From: Acidobacteriota bacterium
Lineage (GTDB): Bacteria > Acidobacteriota > Blastocatellia > Pyrinomonadales > Pyrinomonadaceae
DNA: 5,846 bases
Reading direction: 5' to 3'
NCBI GenBank assembly: GCA_023391155.1
Contig: JAEWBM010000095.1
Coordinates: 1-5,846, forward strand
Part shown: piece by piece, positions 1 through 5,832 of the stretch
Position numbering within the stretch: the stretch's first letter is position 1
How the letters are laid out: each line of letters starts with the position of its first letter
Translations under genes and position numbers: made by a program
Notes under the pieces: generated by a model
What the model saw: only the letters and a program-made list of their open reading frames with translations
Told to the model about the DNA's origin: nothing
Database searches by the model: none

Positions 1-883
1 CCTTATCGCCCAATTCGCCTGCCCGTATCGAGGTCCCGGCGAATGCCGGCCCGAACGAAAACTCCTTCGCGCGGGCGATGATCGAATCGAGAATGACCGG
101 CCCGGAATCCATGATCGCACCGCCGATCACGATCCGTTCAATATTCAATAAATTAATAACGCTCGCTATCGCAGAACCGACATAACGGCCGGTCCGCTCG
201 AGCATCAGGAGGGCAAAATCGTCTTCATTCTTCGCCGCTTCCACAATGTCGTTGATCGTCAGGGACTGTTCATCCACCCCGCTAAGCACCGATGTCCGGT
301 CCTGATGGATTCGGCTTTGTGTTCTCCGGACGATGTTTGCTGCCGAGGCCACGTCCTCAAGCCTCATCCCGTCCGAGTTTATCGTCACATAGCCGAATTC
401 CCCCGCGAATCCGGAATCTCCCCGCCAGACCTCGCCGTCGAGAATGATGCATCCCCCGATGCCGGAACCGAGCGTGGCGTAGAAAAGATCCTTAGAGCCC
501 CGCCCCGCTCCCAACTGAAGTTCACCGAAGCCGCCCGCGTTCGCGTCGTTCTCTATAACGCACGGTATCTCCACAGCTTCACTTAAGATCGCCGCAAGAT
601 CGGCGTGGGCATGCGCCGGAAACTCCGCCGAGAACTCGACTCGGTTGGACCCGCGATTAACAAGGCCCGGGACGGCAACGCCGAGCACCTCGATCTCACC
701 AAGCTCGCTGCGAATGCCGCGGACAAACTCATTCAGGGAGGCGATCTCATCCGCGCCGGGGGGTAAACTGCCCCGATGCTCCGCCGCGATGCCGCCGCCC
801 GGCTCTATCGCGACCGCCACCAGTCCCTCATTCGAAACAGAAACGCCCGCCGCTCTCTTGTTCGGACCAATGGATGTTGTCAT
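1..883 (-). CDS. ROK-family sugar kinase-like protein, zinc module missing (C-terminus off the left edge)
   Basis: ROK proteins are ATP-dependent sugar kinases (glucokinase, fructokinase, N-acetylhexosamine kinases) or sugar-responsive repressors. The 294 visible codons show the ROK core: VPGLVN at residues 71-76, ENDANA at 111-116 with the catalytic base Asp113, the glycine-rich signature LGSGIGG at 138-144, GEFGY at 161-165, and the late VIGGAI at 252-257. No helix-turn-helix precedes the kinase fold, so it is built like a kinase rather than a NagC/XylR-type repressor. Two departures stand out. The N-terminal DxGGT phosphate motif reads SIGPNK (4-9), and the usual GxxGH plus CxCGxxGC zinc module is gone: Tyr replaces His at 165, and only about nine residues separate it from the following helix LEDVAS. 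The ATG at 883 is bounded by an in-frame stop at 908-910, with no other usual start between, so the N-terminus is not misassigned. No Shine-Dalgarno is visible. Fold assignment is firm; substrate and kinase activity are unknown. Confidence -1.
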   Translation of the reverse strand, partial: MTTSIGPNKRAAGVSVSNEGLVAVAIEPGGGIAAEHRGSLPPGADEIASLNEFVRGIRSELGEIEVLGVAVPGLVNRGSNRVEFSAEFPAHAHADLAAILSEAVEIPCVIENDANAGGFGELQLGAGRGSKDLFYATLGSGIGGCIILDGEVWRGDSGFAGEFGYVTINSDGMRLEDVASAANIVRRTQSRIHQDRTSVLSGVDEQSLTINDIVEAAKNEDDFALLMLERTGRYVGSAIASVINLLNIERIVIGGAIMDSGPVILDSIIARAKEFSFGPAFAGTSIRAGELGDK

Positions 884-904
884 ATATTTAATAACGCTTG
901 GGCG

Positions 905-933
905 ATTTTAGACACTGCCGCGCGCAGTGTCAA
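905..933 (-). promoter_or_regulatory. Near-consensus sigma-70 promoter for the ROK gene
   Basis: Read on the minus strand, a perfect TTGACA (-35, at 933-928) is followed after exactly 17 bases by TAAAAT (-10, at 910-905; five of six consensus bases). Transcription would start near 898, giving a leader of about 15 bases before the ATG at 883. The match quality and spacing make this the strongest promoter in the window. No Shine-Dalgarno follows, so translation may rely on the A/T-rich short leader. Confidence 0.7.
911..931. promoter_or_regulatory. Inverted repeat overlapping the ROK promoter, probable operator
   Basis: GACACTGC (911-918) and GCAGTGTC (924-931) form a perfect 8-bp dyad around a 5-base centre, CGCGC. 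The dyad covers four bases of the -35 box and the whole spacer of the leftward promoter and abuts its -10 box. This is the classic position for a repressor that blocks RNA polymerase. No regulator gene is visible in the window. There is no T-run beside it, so a terminator is unlikely. The cognate protein is unknown. Confidence 0.5.
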
Positions 934-955
934 TCATATCGGCTCCCGAAAAACC

Positions 956-984
956 TTGATATAAGCCAACGAAATCGCGACAAT
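956..984 (+). promoter_or_regulatory. Candidate sigma-70 promoter for the VWFA-related gene
   Basis: TTGATA (956-961, five of six -35 bases) is followed after 17 bases by GACAAT (979-984, four of six -10 bases). It lies 32 bases upstream of the ATG at 1017 and points rightward, back to back with the leftward ROK promoter. The -10 match is weak, so this is only a candidate; CATACT at 985-990 is an alternative -10. Confidence 0.3.
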
Positions 985-998
985 CATACTCTAACGGG

Positions 999-1010
999 AA
1001 AAGGCCTTTT
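999..1010. promoter_or_regulatory. 12-bp perfect palindrome containing the probable ribosome binding site of the VWFA-related gene
   Basis: AAAAGGCCTTTT reads the same on both strands. Its left half contains AAAAGG, the only purine-rich Shine-Dalgarno-like stretch before the ATG at 1017, with 12 bases between the GG and the start codon, which is slightly long. The palindrome could be a protein-binding half-site pair or a chance arrangement. Confidence 0.3.
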
Positions 1011-1016
1011 CAAACT

Positions 1017-2279
1017 ATGAATATACTTATCCGTCGCTGCTATTCATTCGCGGCCGTTTTCGTCGCGATATCGCTTCTCACCGCATCTGTGAGCTTTGCT
1101 CAATCTCGCCCGCAACGCCCCGCGCCCCGCGGAAATGAAAAGGCGAACCAGCGCCCGACGCCCAAGACGGAAGAGGAATTGCTAAAGGAGGCAGAGGAGC
1201 GCCGCCTGCTCGAAGAGGCCCGTAACGCCGAGGATACCGGCGAGGTCGTTGAGATCGAAACGAACCTCGTTAACATAGACGCCGTCGTCTATAACAAAAA
1301 GACCGGCCAGATCATCACCGGCCTCACCAAGGACAATTTTGCTGTTTTTGAAAACGGCGTGAAAAAAGAGATCACGAGTTTCGCTACGCCCGAATCACCG
1401 ATTACGGTCAGCGTCGTTCTTGAATACAGCAAATGGACAGAGGTGTTCGGCTCGGCAAACGGCCGTTATTTCGAACCCGGGGCGTATGAAACGATCCGCC
1501 CGGTCGCACAGTTCATCACCCGTTTCATCAAGCCGCCAGATGATTATGCCTCGGTTATCGCTTTCGATATGCGGCCGACGCCGATCACGGACTTTACAAA
1601 CGATCCGGGCCGGATCAACCAGACCATCAATCTGCTCTTACGCAATCGACCGGCCTTTCGCGAAAACAATCTCTTCGATGCACTGGCATTTACTCTCATC
1701 GGCGGACGCGGCGATTCGGTCGTCCTCGATCGATCGGAGGAAGAAAAGGCCGAATACGGCGGCATGGTGGACGTGCGGGCAAAACGAAAGGCCGTCATAC
1801 TTGTTGCATCCGGAATCGACACTTTCAGCAAACTGAACTACAGCGAGATCCGCAAGATCATTCAAGAGGCGGGCGTGCCGATCTACATCATCAGCTCCGG
1901 CAACCTCTTCTTCAAACGCTATGAGCACCTGTTGCCGGCGACCGACGGCCTCACCGGAATGCCCGGTAGAATGACGTTTCTCCAAGCAAAGAACACGATG
2001 AACACCTTTGCAAAGGAATCGGGCGGGATGCATTTCGAGATGACGTTTGAGGGCGAGATCCCCGGATATCTCAACAACATCAACGCACTGCTCCGCAGCC
2101 AATACAATCTCGCTTATGAACTCGAGGAAAAGCATCAGCCCGGAAAAAAATACAAGCTCGAGGTAAAGGTCGACGTCAACGGTGACGGGGTCTATGACGA
2201 TAAGCAGTTCGTCGTTCAGCATCGCCCCTTCGTCTACAATATGAAAGAGGGCGAGGTTAAATACGACGGCCCTCGCTAG
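1017..2279 (+). CDS. Secreted VWFA-related acidobacterial protein (TIGR03436-like)
   Basis: This is a 420-aa exported protein of the VWFA-related family that is expanded in Acidobacteriota; its biological role is not established. Residues 1-28 form a Sec signal peptide (RR at 6-7, hydrophobic core about 11-24, likely cleavage after SFA at 28). A charged, coiled-coil-prone linker rich in Glu/Arg/Lys follows (about 50-78). The family module IETNLVNIDAVVYNKKTG (about 80-97) through GLTKDNFAVFENG (102-114) precedes a von Willebrand A-like domain from about 129 to 365. The metal-binding MIDAS positions are degraded: DxSxS reads EYSKW (136-140), the Thr loop reads RENNLFDAL (215-223), and the usual DG near the fourth strand reads SG (265-266). 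Near the C-terminus, DVNGDGVYDD (386-395) resembles an EF-hand calcium loop. The only cysteine, Cys8, is in the signal peptide and there is no lipobox, so the mature protein is probably periplasmic or secreted. It stands alone, with its own terminator downstream. Confidence 0.9.
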   Translation: MNILIRRCYSFAAVFVAISLLTASVSFAQSRPQRPAPRGNEKANQRPTPKTEEELLKEAEERRLLEEARNAEDTGEVVEIETNLVNIDAVVYNKKTGQIITGLTKDNFAVFENGVKKEITSFATPESPITVSVVLEYSKWTEVFGSANGRYFEPGAYETIRPVAQFITRFIKPPDDYASVIAFDMRPTPITDFTNDPGRINQTINLLLRNRPAFRENNLFDALAFTLIGGRGDSVVLDRSEEEKAEYGGMVDVRAKRKAVILVASGIDTFSKLNYSEIRKIIQEAGVPIYIISSGNLFFKRYEHLLPATDGLTGMPGRMTFLQAKNTMNTFAKESGGMHFEMTFEGEIPGYLNNINALLRSQYNLAYELEEKHQPGKKYKLEVKVDVNGDGVYDDKQFVVQHRPFVYNMKEGEVKYDGPR

Positions 2280-2297
2280 AACGGTCCGATATTACAG

Positions 2298-2331
2298 AAA
2301 GGGAGAGGCCCCCAGGCCTCCTCCCTTTTTT
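2298..2331 (+). terminator. Rho-independent terminator after the VWFA-related gene
   Basis: The left arm (2298-2310) pairs with the right arm (2315-2328) through a 13-bp stem with a single bulged base and a four-base loop (CCCA). The stem has GGCC next to the loop and AAAGGG against CCCTTT at the base. A run of six T (2326-2331) ends the structure. It lies 18 bases beyond the stop codon of the VWFA-related gene and separates it from the radical SAM gene. Confidence 0.9.
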
Positions 2332-2371
2332 CACACCTAAATTTCTTCCATCCCCACGCCGCATTTGCTAC

Positions 2372-2377
2372 TCTAAT
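2372..2377 (+). promoter_or_regulatory. Candidate -10 box for a near-leaderless radical SAM transcript
   Basis: TCTAAT matches five of six bases of the -10 consensus and sits 14 bases before the ATG at 2392. Transcription starting about seven bases downstream would leave a leader of roughly eight bases. No Shine-Dalgarno is present and no good -35 box is found at 15-18 bases upstream, so the call is tentative. The upstream terminator requires that some promoter lie between 2332 and 2391. Confidence 0.3.
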
Positions 2378-2391
2378 AGTTTGCGTTTCTG

Positions 2392-4278
2392 ATGAATAAG
2401 AAGATAACGGAAAGTTACAAGGCAAGGCTTGCCGCAGAAGAAGGTTACCGCGTCACCCACGGCGCGGCACTTCGTATTGCGCTCTGTTATCCGAATACTT
2501 ACGAGATCGGGATGGCCAATCTCGGGCTTCATACAATGTATGAGCTCTTCAATAGTATCCCGGATGTTTCCTGCGAACGCGTCTTTCTGCCGAATCGGGA
2601 TGAGATGGCGGACTATGAGCGTACACGAACTCAGCTGCTTTCGCTGGAGACACAAACTCCGGTCCGCGATTTCGATGTCGTCGCCTTTTCGATCTCCTTC
2701 GAGACCGATTACCTGAATATGGCCCGGATGCTCCGGCTTTCCGGTGTTCCGGTCTGGTCATCCGAGCGCACACATCACGATCCTCTCGTCATCATGGGCG
2801 GGGCGGCATCGTTCCTTAATCCCGAACCGATAGCCGATTTCACCGATGTGATCGCCGTCGGCGAGGGCGAGATCCTCGCTTATCAGCTGATCGACGCGAT
2901 CTTTGAACACGAGACGCGGGATGAAATTTTGATCGCTCTGGCGCGTCTCGGCCGGGGATTTTACGTCCCGTCGCTTTACGACGTCATCTATAACGATGAC
3001 GGCACCGTCTTCGACTATCTACCGAACGCCGAAGGCGTTCCCAAACGCGTGGGACGGGCCCTGGCGGCGATCAACCCCAAAGAAGGGACGCTTCGCCGGG
3101 CACTGAAACGCGGCGAAACGGAACTCTCCGAGTTTCTCGTCAATCAGGACACGTTTTGCCCCTCGACCTCGGTCTGGGCGCCGAAGGCCGAAATGGGCGA
3201 CCGCCTGCTTGTCGAGATATCAAGGGGCTGTTCGCAGGGTTGCCGTTTCTGTTGGGCCGGATATAACTACTATCCTCCGCGCGTCGTCCCCGCCAAAGAT
3301 ATTCTTGCAAAGGCCGCCGAATGGCGGGGCAAGACCGACAAGATCGGCCTGGTTTCCACAGCGGTCTGCGACCACCCGGAGATCTCGACAATACTGCGTG
3401 AACTCCGGGCGATGGATTACCGCATCTCGGTCTCGAGCCTCCGCCTTGACCAGATCTCGGACGAGCTGCTCGATGCGCTCGTCGAGTCAAAGGACCAGCA
3501 GATCGCCGTCGCCCCCGAAACGGGCAGCGACAGGCTCCGCCGCGTCATCAACAAAAATCTGACCAATGACGAGATCGTCGATATTTGCGGAGCGGTCTTC
3601 GATCGCGGAATGCTCACGATCAAGCTCTACGTCATGGTCGGACTGCCGACGGAAACCGACGAAGACCTCGACGAGATCTTCGTCCTGGTCGAGCGAATCA
3701 AAGACAGGATGCTCGAGGCGGGGAAACGCTTCGGCCGCGCAGGTAAGATCATCCCCAGCCTCAATGGCTTCGTTCCCAAACCGAATACCCCGCTGCAATG
3801 GGACGCCATCTGCAGCGAAAAAGAGCTCAAACGACGGATCAAATACGTTTGCAAAGGGCTTTCAAAGATCCCGAACGTCGACGTACGATTCATGTCGGCC
3901 CGCATCGCACACGAACAGGCTCTCTTTTCATCGGGCGACCGAACCGTCGCACGGGTGATCGACCGGGCCGCGGAACTTAGCGGCGACATCTCACGGGCGA
4001 TCCGTGATCTCGGTATCGATTCGGCTTTCCACATCTCACGCGACCGCAGCTATGACGAGTACTTGCCGTGGTCGATCGTCGATTCCGGCCTGTCGTTCGA
4101 ATTCCTCAAGACCGAACACGAAAAAGCGCACGCGGCGCTTTCCAGCCTGCCCTGTCCGGCAGTCGAAAAATGCACTACGTGCGGCGTGTGTCCCTCAACC
4201 TGGCTGGCGGATGCTCCGCCTTCGCTCGTCCAGATACAACCGGCCCGCGTTCGCGAGTCGCTCGCGGCAGCGGTCTGA
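2392..4278 (+). CDS. Radical SAM protein of the uncharacterised TIGR03960-like family
   Basis: Radical SAM enzymes cleave S-adenosylmethionine at a 4Fe-4S cluster to start radical chemistry; the substrate here is unknown. The 628-aa protein begins with a Rossmann-like domain (about 25-200) carrying CYPNTYEIGMANLGLHTMY (32-50), ERVFLP (62-67), MGGAASFLNPEP (135-146) and VGEGE (156-160), all typical of this family. The domain resembles B12-binding folds, but I see no DxHxxG cobalamin motif. The radical SAM core starts around 270, with the cluster motif CSQGCRFC (Cys280, Cys284, Cys287), ETGSDRLRR (376-384) and VGLPTETDED (416-425). The C-terminus carries Cys588, Cys594, Cys597 and Cys600 (Cx5Cx2Cx2C), a possible second metal site. 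The protein ends soon after, with no DUF2344-like domain, a domain associated with some relatives. An in-frame stop at 2377-2379 leaves ATG 2392 as the only ordinary start nearby; it lacks a Shine-Dalgarno. Family assignment is confident; function is not known. Confidence 0.93.
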   Translation: MNKKITESYKARLAAEEGYRVTHGAALRIALCYPNTYEIGMANLGLHTMYELFNSIPDVSCERVFLPNRDEMADYERTRTQLLSLETQTPVRDFDVVAFSISFETDYLNMARMLRLSGVPVWSSERTHHDPLVIMGGAASFLNPEPIADFTDVIAVGEGEILAYQLIDAIFEHETRDEILIALARLGRGFYVPSLYDVIYNDDGTVFDYLPNAEGVPKRVGRALAAINPKEGTLRRALKRGETELSEFLVNQDTFCPSTSVWAPKAEMGDRLLVEISRGCSQGCRFCWAGYNYYPPRVVPAKDILAKAAEWRGKTDKIGLVSTAVCDHPEISTILRELRAMDYRISVSSLRLDQISDELLDALVESKDQQIAVAPETGSDRLRRVINKNLTNDEIVDICGAVFDRGMLTIKLYVMVGLPTETDEDLDEIFVLVERIKDRMLEAGKRFGRAGKIIPSLNGFVPKPNTPLQWDAICSEKELKRRIKYVCKGLSKIPNVDVRFMSARIAHEQALFSSGDRTVARVIDRAAELSGDISRAIRDLGIDSAFHISRDRSYDEYLPWSIVDSGLSFEFLKTEHEKAHAALSSLPCPAVEKCTTCGVCPSTWLADAPPSLVQIQPARVRESLAAAV

Positions 4279-4279
4279 C

Positions 4280-4690
4280 CTACTTCGAATCCTCTACCAG
4301 ATAACCTGTCGGTACGGCCGTGTGATCGAATTCATACGGATACTTATACAATCCGAACGGCAGCATCTCCACCTCTTTCGTGTAATAAACGTACGCTCGG
4401 ATGGTCGCCCCCGTGGGCTTTATGTCGATATAAGCGTCGCTTGGGACGTTATTGTCGACGGCTGCCTTTTGAATCGAATTCTTTACCACATCGACGGGAT
4501 TTACTCGTCCCGGCGCGGCCAGGCCCCGGACGACGGCCGTGTCCATCTCCTGCCTAAAATTCGCACCGTCGTATGCGACCGGAATATAGTTATACCCGGC
4601 ATTCGCCAACAGTACGATGGCCAACATTATTATGAGAAACTTGACGCCGGCACCGCCGTGCTCGGGGCCAAACTCGGTCACAGGTTTCAT
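4280..4690 (-). CDS. Small single-pass membrane protein, DUF4845-like layout
   Basis: This 136-aa protein has a short polar N-terminus, one strongly hydrophobic segment (about 16-31, FLIIMLAIVLLANAG at its core), then an extracytoplasmic domain of about 100 residues beginning YNYIPVAYDGANFRQEM (33-49). The later part alternates as beta strands: DAYIDIKP (85-92), ATIRAYVYYTKEVEML (95-110), and an aromatic stretch GLYKYPYEFDH (113-123). A TM helix followed by an IPVAY-like segment, a helical region and C-terminal strands resembles DUF4845 proteins, but I recognise the layout rather than a decisive motif. The start is supported by AAGGAG at 4706-4701, 10 bases before the ATG. It follows aroB by 26 bp on the same strand, so it is probably co-transcribed. 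Its stop lies one base from the radical SAM stop. Function is unknown; a pseudopilin is less likely because no prepilin cleavage site precedes the helix. Confidence 0.8.
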   Translation of the reverse strand: MKPVTEFGPEHGGAGVKFLIIMLAIVLLANAGYNYIPVAYDGANFRQEMDTAVVRGLAAPGRVNPVDVVKNSIQKAAVDNNVPSDAYIDIKPTGATIRAYVYYTKEVEMLPFGLYKYPYEFDHTAVPTGYLVEDSK

Positions 4691-4700
4691 CGCTTTAGAT

Positions 4701-4706
4701 CTCCTT
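4701..4706 (-). promoter_or_regulatory. Ribosome binding site of the 136-aa membrane protein gene
   Basis: AAGGAG on the minus strand, within AAAAGGAGAT, lies 10 bases upstream of the ATG at 4690 and inside the 26-bp gap after the aroB stop. It is the clearest Shine-Dalgarno in the window, and it fixes the start of the small membrane protein. Confidence 0.8.
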
Positions 4707-4716
4707 TTGGAACTGC

Positions 4717-5832
4717 TCAGGAGTGATGGTTTTTGTTGAGATAGTCTTTGACGGCTCGTTCGGCCATCCCCTTAGGAAGTTGGTCCTGCGAAATGATCAC
4801 CGGTTTACCGATGCCCTCCAGCAATATCCATTGGACCGTATCGCCGAGGTTCTTTTTGTCAGCACCGAGTGCTGAAAGTATCTTTTCCGGTCCGATGCCT
4901 CCGACGTCGGGCAGGCGCCCTGCGCGTCGAATAACATCGTTCAACAAGTTTACTTCATTTTGACCAATAAGTTCAAGTCTTTTTGACAGTTCTATCGCAA
5001 ATTGAACACCGTGCCCGACAGCTTCTCCGTGGCGAAACCGTTTATAATCGGTCGCCCGCTCGAGAGCATGGCCGAAAGTGTGCCCAAAATTCAAGATCTT
5101 CCGGCTGCGTGGCCCGATATTGGCAGCGTCCTCGCGTTCGTCCCTCGCAACCAACTTCGCCTTGAACCGGATATGTTCGGCTATAAAACGTTCCAGGTCT
5201 GCTTCGTTCCCGCCGGCAATCACCCGATCTGTGATCTTTAGCAGTTTCTCGCCGGAGATCGCTGCGTGCTTCACCGCTTCACAAAGCCCGCCGACAAACT
5301 CTCTGCGGTCAAGTGTCTTCAACACCGCGGGATCGGCCAGCACACCGGCCGGCTGATGAAAAGACCCGATGCGATTCTTCCCTTCCCGCGAGTTTACCCC
5401 CGTCTTTCCGCCGACCGACGCGTCGATCATCGCCACTAATGTTGTCGGGATCAGAAGGTGCGGTACGCCTCTGAGATAGATCGCGGCCGCGAAACCCGCC
5501 ACATCGCCCACGACCCCGCCGCCAAGCGAAACGACCGCATCCGTGCGTGTAAGTCCTGCCGCCTCCGCAGCGGCCAAAACGCCCTCAGCGGTACGAAGCG
5601 TTTTGAATCGTTCGCCGTCGCCAATTAAATGCACTTCAGGCCGCAACCCGGCGCGGTCTATCGACTTCCGTACCGCACCGCCATATAGCCCGAAAACCTT
5701 TTTATTACTAACGAGAAGGATACGTTTTGCTGTGGGCACGGCCCCCGAGAGTAAACCGCCCGCGTCGGAAAGTAGGCCGCTGCCCACCCGAACGCTGTAT
5801 TCGGCAGTGTGGCCGCGTAGGCGAACGGGCAC
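4717..5832 (-). CDS. aroB: 3-dehydroquinate synthase
   Basis: AroB converts 3-deoxy-D-arabino-heptulosonate 7-phosphate to 3-dehydroquinate, the second step of the shikimate pathway to aromatic amino acids, using NAD+ and a divalent metal in the cytosol. The 371-aa length fits the family. The NAD-binding SLGGGVVGDVAGF lies at 102-114, PTTLVAMIDASVGGKTGVN at 129-147 and GKNRIGSFHQP at 151-161. The expected metal ligands are present: Glu185 in CEAVKH, His251 in NFGHTFGH and His268 in RHGEAVG. The conserved DKKN is at 325-328. A short insertion (about 235-241) precedes the NFGH motif and also occurs in acidobacterial relatives as I recall them. The GTG at 5832 has an AGGA Shine-Dalgarno nine bases upstream. 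However, the codons before it read G-K-I-E in frame and would give the common AroB opening KIEVPV, so the real start may lie just outside the window. All catalytic elements are intact. Confidence 0.96.
   Translation of the reverse strand: MPVRLRGHTAEYSVRVGSGLLSDAGGLLSGAVPTAKRILLVSNKKVFGLYGGAVRKSIDRAGLRPEVHLIGDGERFKTLRTAEGVLAAAEAAGLTRTDAVVSLGGGVVGDVAGFAAAIYLRGVPHLLIPTTLVAMIDASVGGKTGVNSREGKNRIGSFHQPAGVLADPAVLKTLDRREFVGGLCEAVKHAAISGEKLLKITDRVIAGGNEADLERFIAEHIRFKAKLVARDEREDAANIGPRSRKILNFGHTFGHALERATDYKRFRHGEAVGHGVQFAIELSKRLELIGQNEVNLLNDVIRRAGRLPDVGGIGPEKILSALGADKKNLGDTVQWILLEGIGKPVIISQDQLPKGMAERAVKDYLNKNHHS

Noticed and set aside
334..400. Frameshift or pseudogene explanation for the missing zinc module in the ROK protein
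   Set aside because: The frame is uninterrupted from 883 to the left edge, and typical ROK sequence continues on both sides of the gap, including VIGGAI. The gap is a multiple of three and not a disabling lesion.
305..911. Plus-strand open frames at 305-586 and 645-911
   Set aside because: They lie antisense to the ROK gene, whose minus-strand frame is continuous and carries clear family motifs. The plus-strand products are low-complexity and match no family.
1017..1100. Tat or lipoprotein signal on the VWFA-related protein
   Set aside because: The RR at residues 6-7 is followed by CYS rather than the Tat xFLK pattern. Cys8 precedes the hydrophobic core, so there is no lipobox; a plain Sec signal fits better.
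1638..2222. 194-aa open frame on the minus strand
   Set aside because: It is fully antisense to the VWFA-related gene. The long frame is a by-product of its codon usage, and there is no SD and no recognisable domain.
2332..2391. Riboswitch or structured leader before the radical SAM gene
   Set aside because: Only 60 bases remain between the terminator and the start codon, with no evident stem pairs or conserved aptamer-like features.
4004..4726. 240-aa plus-strand open frame spanning the radical SAM 3' end and the membrane protein gene
   Set aside because: It overlaps two well-supported genes and the end of aroB in other frames. The product is a Ser/Arg-rich shadow translation with no family motifs.
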